64,000 nt of DNA from assembly GCA_013032095.1 (NCBI GenBank), contig WQBJ01000007.1, positions 1 through 64,000 of the forward strand. Direction: 5' to 3'. Every line of letters begins with the position of its first letter. Position 1 is the stretch's first letter. The notes under the pieces were generated by a model. It did no database searches, was not told the DNA's origin, and saw nothing but the letters and a program-made list of their open reading frames with translations. Position numbers and translations under genes: made by a program. Origin of the DNA: Ruegeria atlantica (GTDB taxonomy: Bacteria; Pseudomonadota; Alphaproteobacteria; Rhodobacterales; Rhodobacteraceae). Positions 26,833-36,155 of the stretch are shown here, piece by piece.

Positions 26833-29055
26833 TTACGATCTCTGACTGATCGAGGCACGAATGAACCGCGCAAGCTGCTGTATTTCAATTGGTTTCTGCG
26901 CGATGATTAAATTGTCTGTATCCGACATCTTCTCCATGTCGTCGAAATAGCTGCTGATCAGGATCGCGGGTACGTCCCGTCGGGCGGCCCGCGCGGACTC
27001 GATCAGATCTATCCCCATTAGGCCAGGCATCTTGAGGTCGGTCACAACAACATCATAGCTGTCCGGCGCCTCCTGAAACGCCGCCTGCGCTTTAAGCGGG
27101 TCGGAGTACGCCTCGACCCGATAGCCGTAGCGCGTTAGCAACTTGCGCGTGACAAAAAGGACATTCTCATCGTCATCGACCAGCATTACATGCTCGGACC
27201 CGGCCACGGCGCGCATTTCGGCCTGCTGTTCGGGGCTGAGGGCAGGCATCAGCGGGTAAAACAGGCTGAACCGCGTCCCCTTGCCGGGTTCCGAGTGTAG
27301 CTCGACCCGGCCGTGGGATTCCTCGACGCTGTTATGCACGATAGTCAGACCCAGCCCGGTGCCCTTGCCAATGGGTTTGGTGGAAAAGAACGGCTCGAAA
27401 ACTTTCTGTTGCACCTGTTCGGACATGCCCGGCCCGGTGTCCGAGACGTCCAGCCGGATCACACCAATGGCCTCGTCGGGCAGGTCGTCCAGCGCGGTGT
27501 CCTCGGCCCGGCTGATCCGCAGCACCACTTCGCCCGGCTGATCGCCCATGGCCTCGAACGCGTTGTGGCAGAGGTTCAACAGGGTCTGGAAAAACAGGGT
27601 GCCGTCGAAATCGGAAAAGGCAGCGTCGATCTCAGCGTCAAAACGAGTCTCCACGCTGGGCGGGGCCGAGACCTTAATCAGGTCCAGCGCCTCTTGCGTC
27701 GCTTTCACCAGATCGCCGCGTTGCGGATTGCGCGGGCGCTGGCGGGCAAAAGTCAACATCTTGCGCACCAAGGCCTGCGCGCGACGCGCCGCGATGCGGA
27801 TATGGCTGACCGAGGTCTCAATGTCCGCGTTGCCAGCTGCGTCCATCTCTATCAAGTCGGCATTGCCGATCACACTCATCAGAACGTTGTTGAAATCATG
27901 CGCGACCGAGCCTGCAAGGATGCTGACCGCCTCCATCTTCTGCACCTGGGCGAACTGCTCGCGGGTGCGGCGGGTCTCGGTAATGTCCTCGCCGATGCCG
28001 ATATAATGGGTGATGGTCCCGTTTTGATCCACCAGGGGGAAAATCGCGGTCGACACCCAATAATGCGCACCATCCTTACGCAGGTTGCGGAACACGCCAT
28101 ACCAGCTTTGGCCGTGCTTCAACTTGCCCATCAGATCGTCATATACTCCCTGCCCGGAATGCCCAGATTGCAGCAGTTTCGGTGTATGGCCATAAACCTC
28201 GTCTGCCGTGTAACCGCTGAGGTCAAAGAATTTGCGGTTGGCATATTCGATCTTCAGGTCGGTGTCGGTGATCAGGATTGAGGTCGGGCTTTGCTCGACC
28301 GCGCGGGCCAGTTTGCGTTCGGCTAGTTCGACCTGTTCGCGCAGGGCCAGTTCGGCCTTAAGGCGGCTGTTGGTGCGCAGGATGTTTGTGATCAGCAGAG
28401 TGGTGAGAATGGCAATCACCCCGACCAGAAGGATCAACCCCACCAGCAGAACCGAGAAGTTGCGCACCAGGCGTTCCCCATCCGAGAACGCCTCAACCAT
28501 GTCCGACAGGCTGCGGTCCCGCTCTTGGATCCACAGCGTTTCCAACGTGGCCAGTGCGGCCAGGGCATCGCTGTCATCGACCCGGACACGCGCGTCGATC
28601 TGTTCCGCAGTCTGGCCTGCAGCTATCCCGGCCTCGATCAAAGGAATGTTGCCGGTATATTCTAAAGCAACGTCTTCGATCTGCCGCAGAGCCTCCAATT
28701 CCGTCGGGTAGGGGTCAGAATTGCGATAAGCTTGGATAGTTGCCAGCAGCCGGTTCGATTGCTGACGCAGGATTGGGCCTAATGCAGGGTCCTGCCGCAG
28801 CACGTAATTCTTGAAGTTGTGGATGAACCCGCCATATCCGAAATCCTCTCGGATATCGGAAATCCAGTAGCCCCTCGGTGTGGTTTCGGCGGAATAGCTC
28901 TGCCAGGCTTGCCGCATGTCACCAATACGGGCCACGGTTTCTCGAGACATGTATAAAAAAACCGTCAAGATGATGACGAGTGCTATGCCAATTGCGAACG
29001 CGACGGCCAAAGGCCGCCTTGGATAACCATCGATACCTTCGGGGACGTCTTTCAT
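26833..29055 (-). CDS. Membrane-bound hybrid sensor histidine kinase (PAS, kinase, receiver)
   Basis: A 740-residue hybrid kinase. Membrane segments at about 16-36 and 199-226 bracket a periplasmic sensor of about 160 helical residues. A coiled coil (about 230-254), a PAS domain (254-360), the H-box with His386 (AHDFNN), an ATPase domain with N-box (NLCHNAFEA), DTGPGM and GTGLGL motifs, and a C-terminal receiver with Asp673 follow. Start 29055 is preferred over 29163 because the longer frame runs into nadC. It is codirectional with and just upstream of idrP1; sensing of iodate or redox state is inferred from position only. Confidence 0.88.
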   Translation of the reverse strand: MKDVPEGIDGYPRRPLAVAFAIGIALVIILTVFLYMSRETVARIGDMRQAWQSYSAETTPRGYWISDIREDFGYGGFIHNFKNYVLRQDPALGPILRQQSNRLLATIQAYRNSDPYPTELEALRQIEDVALEYTGNIPLIEAGIAAGQTAEQIDARVRVDDSDALAALATLETLWIQERDRSLSDMVEAFSDGERLVRNFSVLLVGLILLVGVIAILTTLLITNILRTNSRLKAELALREQVELAERKLARAVEQSPTSILITDTDLKIEYANRKFFDLSGYTADEVYGHTPKLLQSGHSGQGVYDDLMGKLKHGQSWYGVFRNLRKDGAHYWVSTAIFPLVDQNGTITHYIGIGEDITETRRTREQFAQVQKMEAVSILAGSVAHDFNNVLMSVIGNADLIEMDAAGNADIETSVSHIRIAARRAQALVRKMLTFARQRPRNPQRGDLVKATQEALDLIKVSAPPSVETRFDAEIDAAFSDFDGTLFFQTLLNLCHNAFEAMGDQPGEVVLRISRAEDTALDDLPDEAIGVIRLDVSDTGPGMSEQVQQKVFEPFFSTKPIGKGTGLGLTIVHNSVEESHGRVELHSEPGKGTRFSLFYPLMPALSPEQQAEMRAVAGSEHVMLVDDDENVLFVTRKLLTRYGYRVEAYSDPLKAQAAFQEAPDSYDVVVTDLKMPGLMGIDLIESARAARRDVPAILISSYFDDMEKMSDTDNLIIAQKPIEIQQLARFIRASISQRS

Positions 29056-29140
29056 GCCTGCACCCTGACCCGATCCATACCTAAGCCAAGGGTGTGTCAC
29101 GTTTTTCAGACGCGCGCCACTTTTGTTCTGGCGGACTGGT

Positions 29141-29989
29141 TTAGAAGTCCAGCCCGATATCAATGGTACGGTAGGAATGTGTCAGCGCCCCGGACGAGAT
29201 GTAGTCTACTCCGGTCGCCGCCACAGCAGCCACTGTATCGCGGCTAATATTGCCCGAGGCCTCGGTGACAATCCGGCCATCCACCAGCGCGACTGCCTCT
29301 GTCAGCGTCGCGGGCGCCATATTGTCCAGCAACACCACATCGGCTCCACCAACCTTAAGCACCTCGGCCAGTTGGTCCAGCGTGTCTACTTCAATCTCAA
29401 CCTTCATCATGTGTGAGGCACGAGCCTTGGTTGCCTCAAGCACCGCACGCACGCCCCCGGCGGCAGCGATATGGTTGTCCTTGATCAGGATCGCATCGGA
29501 TAGCGAGAAACGGTGGTTGAACCCGCCGCCATGTAAGACAGCCTGTTTTTCGACTATGCGCAGACCGGGCGTGGTCTTGCGGGTACAGGTTATGCGTGCT
29601 TCGGCGCCTTTGGTTTCGGCCACCAACTCCGCCGTTGCGGTGGCCACACCGGTCATACGCCCGGCAAAGTTCAGCGCGACACGCTCGCCTGACAAGATCG
29701 AGGCTGCACTGCCCTTGATCTCCATCAGCGTGTCCCCTTTGGAACAACTCTGACCATCCGCGAGATGAGTAATGACTTGCAGCGACGGATCGACCAGACG
29801 GAATGCCAACGCAGCCACTTGCATACCCGAGACGACCGCATCCTCTCGCGCGTTCAGCCGGGCGGTGTAGGTCACATCCGCGGGGATCACGGTCAGGGTG
29901 GTGACATCGCCATTAGCGCCCAGATCCTCCATCAGCGCGGACCGCACCATGGGTTCAAGGATCATATCGGGCAAGGCCGGATAGTTCAT
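29141..29989 (-). CDS. nadC: Nicotinate-nucleotide pyrophosphorylase (carboxylating)
   Basis: A 282-residue quinolinate phosphoribosyltransferase that makes nicotinate mononucleotide from quinolinate and PRPP, the third step of de novo NAD synthesis. Recognisable segments are TCTRKTTPGLR (substrate-binding Arg/Lys) and HGGGFNHR. It overlaps nadB by four bases (ATGA), so the operon order is nadA-nadB-nadC. Confidence 0.97.
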   Translation of the reverse strand: MNYPALPDMILEPMVRSALMEDLGANGDVTTLTVIPADVTYTARLNAREDAVVSGMQVAALAFRLVDPSLQVITHLADGQSCSKGDTLMEIKGSAASILSGERVALNFAGRMTGVATATAELVAETKGAEARITCTRKTTPGLRIVEKQAVLHGGGFNHRFSLSDAILIKDNHIAAAGGVRAVLEATKARASHMMKVEIEVDTLDQLAEVLKVGGADVVLLDNMAPATLTEAVALVDGRIVTEASGNISRDTVAAVAATGVDYISSGALTHSYRTIDIGLDF

Positions 29990-31551
29990 GCTACGTCCTT
30001 TGCAATGCGGTCCCGCAGAGCCATCGCTTCGGTCAGCGTCAAGGCCGAGCGTTGGCCGGGGCCGGGGATCAGGTCAGGAAAATCGGATCGGTAATGTGCG
30101 CCGCGGCTTTCCTCGCGCAGCAGCGCGGCTGCGGCGATAAGAGTGGCGGTTGCGGTCATATTGAGAAACAGGTCAGAGTCCGCGTGCCGTGCTTCAAGTG
30201 CTGCGATCTCGATCAGGGCGCGGCGCAGACCCAACTCGTCACGTACAACACCAACATGCTCGGCCATGGTCCGGCGCAGGGTTGCAACGTCTTGTTCATC
30301 CAAATGATCAACCCCGGGGGCCAGAAAGACATTAACCTGCGGTGCATCTTGCACAGTCACTTCACCAGCGATGTCCCGGGCACACGAGCGCGCAAAGACC
30401 AGCGCCTCAAGCAACCCGTTCGAGGCCAGTCGGTTCGCCCCGTGCAATCCGGTCGAGGCGGCCTCGCCGCAGACCCAAAGCCCATTCAGAGAGCTGCGCC
30501 CCGCCAGATCGGTTTCGACACCGCCCATATGGTAATGCGCCGCGGCCGTCACCGGGATAGGCTCTCGCTTCGGGTCAACACCATTGCGTAGGCACGCCTC
30601 GGTTACAGCAGGAAAGTGGGTCGCGATTTCGGCACCGATCGCCTCGCGCGTATCCAACGCGGGGCGCTTGCCCGCCTGTGCCTGAAGATAAACGGCGCGG
30701 GCAACAGTGTCCCGCGAGGCCAGTTCAGCATCGGGGTGGATTTCGGGCATGAAGCGGCAGCCGTCGCTGTCGATCAGAATAGCCCCTTCACCGCGCAACG
30801 CTTCGGTCGCCAATGGGGTCGGGTCTTCACCCACGTCGATTGCCGTAGGGTGGAACTGCACAAACTCCGCATCCGCAATTCGCGCACCAGCACGGGCGGC
30901 CATACCGATCCCCTGCCCCCGAATGCGCGCTGGGTTGGTGGTTTGGGCGTAGAGCCCCGATGATCCGCCGGTCGCCAGAACATGTGCGGTACCACGCAGC
31001 AGGACAGGTTTGCCGTCGGGGGCGTCGGAACTGGTCAGGTAAACACCAGAAACCTGCGCGCCATCACTTTCCAGCCCAACCGCCAGCGCGCCTTCGATGA
31101 CCTGTATCGACGGAGTTTCGCGCAAGGCCACAATCAGCGCCCGCATGATCTCAGACCCGGCCTGATCGCCCTTGACCCTCACGACGCGCGCCGCCGAGTG
31201 CGCAGCCTCACGCGATTGCACGAACCCACCATCCGCGGTGCGGTCGAACCCGGTGCCCAGTTCAGACAGATCGAGGATATGTTCCGGTGCGGCTTTGGTG
31301 ACAAATTCCGCCACTTCGCGCAGAACCGACCCTGCGCCAGCGCGCATGGTGTCATCCGCATGCGCCTCGGGGCTGTCGGTCCGCGCCATCGCCGCTGCAA
31401 CACCTCCCTGCGCCCAGGCCGAACTTGCGCCCGATCCCAGTGGTTCAGGCGAGATCATCACTACCGGCAGCGGTGCCAGCTTCAGGGCCGTATAGACCGC
31501 AGCCAGCCCCGCCCCAATGATGACCACACGCGGCGTATCAATGGTCTGCAT
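29986..31551 (-). CDS. nadB: L-aspartate oxidase
   Basis: A 521-residue flavoprotein that oxidises L-aspartate to iminoaspartate, the first step of NAD synthesis. The FAD-binding motif GAGLAAVYTAL is at the N-terminus, followed by GSGASSAWAQGGVAAA; the active-site region HYHMGG and the C-terminal helical domain are present. The ATG at 31551 is used; the frame upstream opens with a TTG overlapping the nadA stop. It starts eight bases after nadA. Confidence 0.96.
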   Translation of the reverse strand: MQTIDTPRVVIIGAGLAAVYTALKLAPLPVVMISPEPLGSGASSAWAQGGVAAAMARTDSPEAHADDTMRAGAGSVLREVAEFVTKAAPEHILDLSELGTGFDRTADGGFVQSREAAHSAARVVRVKGDQAGSEIMRALIVALRETPSIQVIEGALAVGLESDGAQVSGVYLTSSDAPDGKPVLLRGTAHVLATGGSSGLYAQTTNPARIRGQGIGMAARAGARIADAEFVQFHPTAIDVGEDPTPLATEALRGEGAILIDSDGCRFMPEIHPDAELASRDTVARAVYLQAQAGKRPALDTREAIGAEIATHFPAVTEACLRNGVDPKREPIPVTAAAHYHMGGVETDLAGRSSLNGLWVCGEAASTGLHGANRLASNGLLEALVFARSCARDIAGEVTVQDAPQVNVFLAPGVDHLDEQDVATLRRTMAEHVGVVRDELGLRRALIEIAALEARHADSDLFLNMTATATLIAAAALLREESRGAHYRSDFPDLIPGPGQRSALTLTEAMALRDRIAKDVA

Positions 31552-31559
31552 GTTGCCGA

Positions 31560-32648
31560 TCAAATACCCAGTTGGCGCGACAAGTCGATCATGCGCTGTA
31601 CCGACAGGCGGGCCTTGTCCGCCACTTCTGGGTCAACCTCGACCTGACCGGTCATGGTATCCAGCGCATAGAGTACTTTCTCAAGCGTGATCTTTTTCAT
31701 GTAAGGGCACATGTTACACGGACCGACAAAGTCGACCTCGGGCAGCTCGTCAGCGATGTTGGATGCCATTGAGCATTCGGTGATCAGCAGCGCCTTTTCC
31801 GGCTTCTCGTCAGTGACGTATTTGATGATGCCGCTGGTCGAGCCTGAGAAATCCGCCTCGGCCACAACATCCGGCGGGCATTCCGGGTGCGCAATCAGAC
31901 GCGTGCCCGGGTTCCACTCGCGGAAATCGCGCAGATCCTGAGGGCTGTACTGTTCGTGGACGATGCACGAGCCTTCCCACCAGACCACATTCTTCTGCGG
32001 CACGTCGCGCGCAACGTTCTGCGCCAGATACTGGTCGGGGGTCATGATGATTGTGTGGCTGTCCTGCGCTGCCACGATCTGTGCCGCGTTGGACGAGGTG
32101 CAGCAGATGTCCGAAGCCGCTTTGACCTCGGCCGTGGTGTTCACGTAGGACACAACCGGCGCACCGGGATAACGGCGGCGCATCTCCTCGATACCCTCGG
32201 CGGTGATGGATTCCGCCAGCGAACAGCCCGCTTCCATATCCGGCATCAGCACGGTTTTCTGCGGACTAAGAATTTTGGACGTCTCGGCCATGAAGTGCAC
32301 ACCGCATTGCACGATGACATCTGCCTCGACCTCTGTCGCCTTGATCGCCAGTTGCAGGCTGTCGCCGCCGAAATCCGAAATGCCGTGGTAGATCTCGGGA
32401 GTCATGTAGTTATGGCCCAGAATGACCGCGTTACGCTCAGCCTTCAGGTCGTTGATCGCCTTCACATAAGGTGCGTAGATCGCCCAATCGACGGGCGAAA
32501 CCACGCGGGACATGCGATCATAGATATCGCTCATGCTGGCCGCCAGCTCTGGTGAAGGGGCCAGATCATACTTTTCGGAAAGATGCGCGCGCTGCGCCGG
32601 TAGGTCGAACACGGGACTGTTTTTCTGCCTGATGAACTCGTGACGCAC
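31560..32648 (-). CDS. nadA: Quinolinate synthase
   Basis: A 362-residue 4Fe-4S enzyme that condenses iminoaspartate with dihydroxyacetone phosphate to quinolinate. Cluster ligands are visible in VQCGVHF, SDICCTSSNA and GPCNMCPYM. It is the first gene of nadABC. The likely start is GTG 32648; the first ATG (32534) would remove about 38 residues that look family-typical (YDLAPSPELAASM). A 90-base gap separates it from the upstream SDR gene. Confidence 0.96.
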   Translation of the reverse strand: MRHEFIRQKNSPVFDLPAQRAHLSEKYDLAPSPELAASMSDIYDRMSRVVSPVDWAIYAPYVKAINDLKAERNAVILGHNYMTPEIYHGISDFGGDSLQLAIKATEVEADVIVQCGVHFMAETSKILSPQKTVLMPDMEAGCSLAESITAEGIEEMRRRYPGAPVVSYVNTTAEVKAASDICCTSSNAAQIVAAQDSHTIIMTPDQYLAQNVARDVPQKNVVWWEGSCIVHEQYSPQDLRDFREWNPGTRLIAHPECPPDVVAEADFSGSTSGIIKYVTDEKPEKALLITECSMASNIADELPEVDFVGPCNMCPYMKKITLEKVLYALDTMTGQVEVDPEVADKARLSVQRMIDLSRQLGI

Positions 32649-32738
32649 TTAATATGGGGTTTGTTGTGGATTTACCACCGCTCAAACCAGAAGAATATTC
32701 CAATATTCACATAACAAGCGGAACTATCTTATCGAACG

Positions 32739-33545
32739 TCAGGCCTCAATTTCATACGCCGCGATGCTGGCCCTGATCGAATCGACCACTTTTTCGACAC
32801 GCGACGGAATCGCTGCATCACGGTGCGGCGCTGCAAACTGCCCGCTGTCATTGTCGAAATACCGACCGGTCGCCTTGGCAAAGTCCGGGGACAGAGCGGC
32901 TCGGATCAGGATATCCGCGCCGATGCCGATGTCATTACCCGCCACACCAAAGCCCTGCTGCACCATGTTGGTGGCCAATAGCGATCCAGGATTGACGGCA
33001 ATAGAGGTAGGCCCATCGGGATATTGCTCCGCGAAGGCCTGGCTCCACATCGTTACGGCCAGTTTGCTTTGAGCGTAAGCCTCCATCGCCTCAAGCTGTC
33101 GCTGGCCGGTCATCGCAGCCAGATCAATCGGTGCCTGCGCGGCGGATGACAGATGGATGATGCGCCCGTTCTCGGGCAGAAGTGGCAGCAGCAGTTGGCT
33201 CAGCAAAGCCGGGGCGAAGGTATTGACGACAAAGCGCACGTCTAACCCATCTGCCGTGATTGGCGTGTCTGTCCGGAGTACACCCGCGTTGTTAATCAAC
33301 ACGTCGAGCCGGCGGTGCGCCGCACGAACCTCAACCGCAAGCTGCCGAACCTCGGACAGATCGGAGAGATCGGCGCGGAAGGTTTCGACTTGCGCACCTC
33401 GTGCCTTCAACTCATCACTGACAGCCACCAACTTGTCCAGATTGCGGCCATGGATCAGCAGGTGATGGCCCTGATCGGCCAGCGACACGGCGGTTGCGCG
33501 ACCAATACCATCGGTCGCGCCAGTGATGAAAATGTTTTTTGGCAT
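32739..33545 (-). CDS. Short-chain dehydrogenase/reductase
   Basis: A 268-residue SDR oxidoreductase. The cofactor motif TGATDGIGRA is at about residues 8-17, NNAG at 85-88, the catalytic Ser in HLSSAAQ and the YAQSK active-site pair near residue 160. It is the third gene of an operon with the MDR oxidoreductase and DUF1330 protein, opposite the LysR regulator at 35020. Substrate is unknown; the module suggests detoxification of a reactive carbonyl or quinone. Confidence 0.88.
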   Translation of the reverse strand: MPKNIFITGATDGIGRATAVSLADQGHHLLIHGRNLDKLVAVSDELKARGAQVETFRADLSDLSEVRQLAVEVRAAHRRLDVLINNAGVLRTDTPITADGLDVRFVVNTFAPALLSQLLLPLLPENGRIIHLSSAAQAPIDLAAMTGQRQLEAMEAYAQSKLAVTMWSQAFAEQYPDGPTSIAVNPGSLLATNMVQQGFGVAGNDIGIGADILIRAALSPDFAKATGRYFDNDSGQFAAPHRDAAIPSRVEKVVDSIRASIAAYEIEA

Positions 33546-33580
33546 GATGCCTCCTTGGCTGAAGGTCGACCTAAATCTGC

Positions 33581-33883
33581 TCAGGCCAGATCGTCCTTGC
33601 CTTCTATCAGATAGTGGTGGCTGACCGACCCGGCAGTTCTGGACGTCAGATGTGGAACGTAGGCCTCATCCGTCATAAAGGCCTGCGCGGCCTCCTTCGA
33701 CGGCCACTCGATGATGATTCGCAGAGCTGCGTGCTGCGCATCGCCCTCCAGCTGTTCGTGGTTGGTGGTACGGGCAATGTACCGGCCCCCGTGAGCCGCA
33801 ACGCGTTCATTTGCTGCAGGCAAATAGTTGGGAATCCAGTCTTCGCTGGTTGGGGTTACATCCAGAACGGAATAATATGCCAT
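33581..33883 (-). CDS. DUF1330 family protein
   Basis: A 100-residue single-domain protein of the dimeric alpha/beta ferredoxin-like fold (DUF1330), with the characteristic N-terminal strand MAYYSVLDV and the segment RIIIEWPSKEAAQAF. Members are small and of unknown function, and often accompany oxidoreductases. It lies 14 bases after the MDR gene and 35 bases before the SDR gene, so it belongs to the same transcript. Confidence 0.85.
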   Translation of the reverse strand: MAYYSVLDVTPTSEDWIPNYLPAANERVAAHGGRYIARTTNHEQLEGDAQHAALRIIIEWPSKEAAQAFMTDEAYVPHLTSRTAGSVSHHYLIEGKDDLA

Positions 33884-33897
33884 GATAGGATCCTCAA

Positions 33898-34911
33898 TTA
33901 ATAGGCTTGGAGTCCGGGCAGAACCTGCTTGCCGATCACCCGGCCGCTTTCCTGCCGCAGATGGGCGGTGGTAAGGGTTTCCACCGTGAGCTCTTGGGCG
34001 CGCTCGGTCACGGTCGAGACCAATTGGCCAGAGTCCAGCATGGCCGAGACCCGGTTCAGCAAGTCGCGCTGCACCTCAATATCCGCGGTATCGAACATCG
34101 AACGGGTGAACATGAACTCCCATGAAATCGTCAACGCCTTGGGTTTGGCGGGCGCGATGTCGAACCCTTCGGGGTCGTCAATCAGGGCCACATGGCCGCG
34201 CGGAGCAATCATCTCGATGATCGCGGGCCAGTGCTGATCGGTTGCGGTTAGAGCGGCCACGTAATTCGGAGCCAGCCCAAGCTCTCCTATCTGAGCCACG
34301 AGATCTCCTCGGTGGTCGACCACATGATCAGCCCCCATGCGACGCACCCAGTCCTGCGTTTCCGGGCGCGAAGCCGTCGCGATGACCGTCAGATTGGTCA
34401 GCTTCTTCGCCAGTTGGATCAGGATCGAGCCGACCCCACCCGCACCACCAATGACCAATAGGCTGTGACCCGTGCCGCCGCCTTCGGACAGACGGAAGCT
34501 ATCAAACAGCATTTCCCAAGCAGTGATCGAGGTCAGCGGTAGTCCCGCGGCCTCGACAAAGTCCATCGATTTGGGTTTGCGCCCGACAATGCGTTCGTCC
34601 ACGGCTTGCAATTCGGCATTCGTTCCGGGACGGGTGACGTCCCCGGCGTAGAACACCTCGTCTCCGACCTTGTAACCGGTGACCTCGGCCCCGGTTTTCA
34701 CAACCTCGCCGGCCGCATCGAACCCCAAAATGTCCGGGCCGTTCTCCGGTGCCCGAACCGCGCGCAGCTTCACGTCCACAGGGTTGAGGGATATCCCTTT
34801 GACACATACCAACAAATCTCGCGAACCGATTGTCGGCGTTTCCGTTTCAAACATGCGCAACGCGCCCGCCCCATCAACTGCCCCGGGATTGTCGTATCCG
34901 ATCGCCTTCAT
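33898..34911 (-). CDS. Zinc-binding alcohol dehydrogenase-family (quinone reductase-like MDR) oxidoreductase
   Basis: A 337-residue medium-chain dehydrogenase/reductase. The GroES-like N-terminal half contains [10 protein letters not shown]; the NADPH-binding motif GGAGGVGS is near residue 160. The zinc ligands of classical alcohol dehydrogenases are not evident, so a quinone-reductase or enone-reductase role is likelier. It is divergent from the LysR gene at 35020, which probably controls it. It is paralogous to the MDR gene at 59804-60817, which also lies opposite a LysR gene. Confidence 0.9.
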   Translation of the reverse strand: MKAIGYDNPGAVDGAGALRMFETETPTIGSRDLLVCVKGISLNPVDVKLRAVRAPENGPDILGFDAAGEVVKTGAEVTGYKVGDEVFYAGDVTRPGTNAELQAVDERIVGRKPKSMDFVEAAGLPLTSITAWEMLFDSFRLSEGGGTGHSLLVIGGAGGVGSILIQLAKKLTNLTVIATASRPETQDWVRRMGADHVVDHRGDLVAQIGELGLAPNYVAALTATDQHWPAIIEMIAPRGHVALIDDPEGFDIAPAKPKALTISWEFMFTRSMFDTADIEVQRDLLNRVSAMLDSGQLVSTVTERAQELTVETLTTAHLRQESGRVIGKQVLPGLQAY

Positions 34912-34990
34912 CTTGTATCTCGCTCCTTCGCGTTTGCTTGAGGCGCAAGATATCCATTGTGATTTTGATAAAAACTGTCGATTTTAGAGT

Positions 34991-35002
34991 TCAGAATTCT
35001 GA
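34991..35002. promoter_or_regulatory. Perfect 12-bp palindrome in the LysR/MDR divergent promoter
   Basis: TCAGAATTCTGA is a perfect palindrome lying 17 bases upstream of the LysR ATG. It is a plausible operator for autoregulation, recognised by symmetry and position only. Confidence 0.4.
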
Positions 35003-35019
35003 TTTTCAGGATAATCAAG

Positions 35020-35907
35020 ATGGACACGAATTCTCTTCGCCTCTTCGTACGCGCGGCGGAACAACTCAATATTTCTGCCGCCGGGCGCAGCCTCGGATTG
35101 GCGCCTGCAATTGCCAGCGCCCGCCTCGCCAAACTTGAACATGAGTTGGGCGTCGAACTTCTGCACCGCACCACCCGCAAAGTGTCGATCAGCCAAGAAG
35201 GTGAAGCGTTCCTGCCTTACGCTCGTGAAATCCTGGCCCAGGTTGAGGCCGGGCGTGCTACGCTGGGGCTTGATGCGTCAACGCCCACTGGAACGCTGCG
35301 TTTCGCTGCGCCCAGCAGTTTTGCCCAATTGCACATCATGCCTCTACTACCGGAATTTCATGCGCTTTATCCAGAGATCACGTTGGACCTGCGCCTCTCT
35401 GACACCCGGTTTGATTTGATCGAGGGCAGCTTTGACCTCGCCCTGCGCAGCGCCCCGTTGCAGGACAGCAGCCTGAAAGGGCGCCGGCTGGCGGATGACA
35501 TTCGCGTCCTGTGCGCTTCACCTACCTACCTTGAAAAGCATGGTATGCCACAAACCCCTCAAGACTTGGCCACTCACGACTTTCTGGCCTGGGCCGATTT
35601 GGGTCCGCGAGAGCTGATCGACCATGACGGCACTGTATTCTCGCTGAATCCAAAACAAATGTGCTGTCGCACGATTGTGGATGACGGTGCCTCTCAGCGA
35701 GTTGCAACGGTAGCCGGGGCGGGCATATCGGTTAATTCCCTGTGGAGTGTCGCACATGAGTTTTCCTCAGGGCGGTTGGTTCAGGTATTGCCGGAGTGGA
35801 AGTTGAACGATCAGTCCGTCCTTTGGTTGATCTACCCCCGCTCGAACGTCCTGACACCAAAAGTGCGCTGCTTCATGGATTTTCTGATCGCGCGGCTGGC
35901 GTCCTGA
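35020..35907 (+). CDS. LysR-family transcriptional regulator
   Basis: A 295-residue regulator. The N-terminal winged helix-turn-helix includes AAGRSLGLAPAIASARLAKL, and a periplasmic-binding-protein-like effector domain starts near residue 90. It is transcribed away from the MDR/DUF1330/SDR operon and is the likely regulator of that operon. A paralogue with the same relative arrangement is at 61239-62126. Confidence 0.92.
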   Translation: MDTNSLRLFVRAAEQLNISAAGRSLGLAPAIASARLAKLEHELGVELLHRTTRKVSISQEGEAFLPYAREILAQVEAGRATLGLDASTPTGTLRFAAPSSFAQLHIMPLLPEFHALYPEITLDLRLSDTRFDLIEGSFDLALRSAPLQDSSLKGRRLADDIRVLCASPTYLEKHGMPQTPQDLATHDFLAWADLGPRELIDHDGTVFSLNPKQMCCRTIVDDGASQRVATVAGAGISVNSLWSVAHEFSSGRLVQVLPEWKLNDQSVLWLIYPRSNVLTPKVRCFMDFLIARLAS

Positions 35908-36115
35908 GACAATTGGTTCGGACGATTCCACAACCTAAAAATGCCCCGCCGTCGTTTCTCGGGTCGTCAAAACCATGCCGCTTCACGTTCCGGTAAACGG
36001 CACAGATTTTACAAATTTTAGGGCCGCAATGTACTTTGTGAACCTGCCTAAACCTGATCCACCAGTGTACAAAAAACCTTTGCGGAAGGCAGCCAGATCC
36101 AGTGCGTTGGACAAC

Positions 36116-36150
36116 GTGAAGCGGTCCCAAAGGCACCGCTTCACTCGTTC
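36116..36150 (-). terminator. Hairpin terminator at the end of the metal ABC operon
   Basis: A ten-base-pair stem GTGAAGCGGT/ACCGCTTCAC (36116-36125 with 36135-36144) with a nine-base loop lies 12 bases beyond the substrate-binding-protein stop. The T-rich side is on the plus strand (TCGTTCTTTCC), so it may serve both directions. Confidence 0.55.
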
Positions 36151-36155
36151 TTTCC

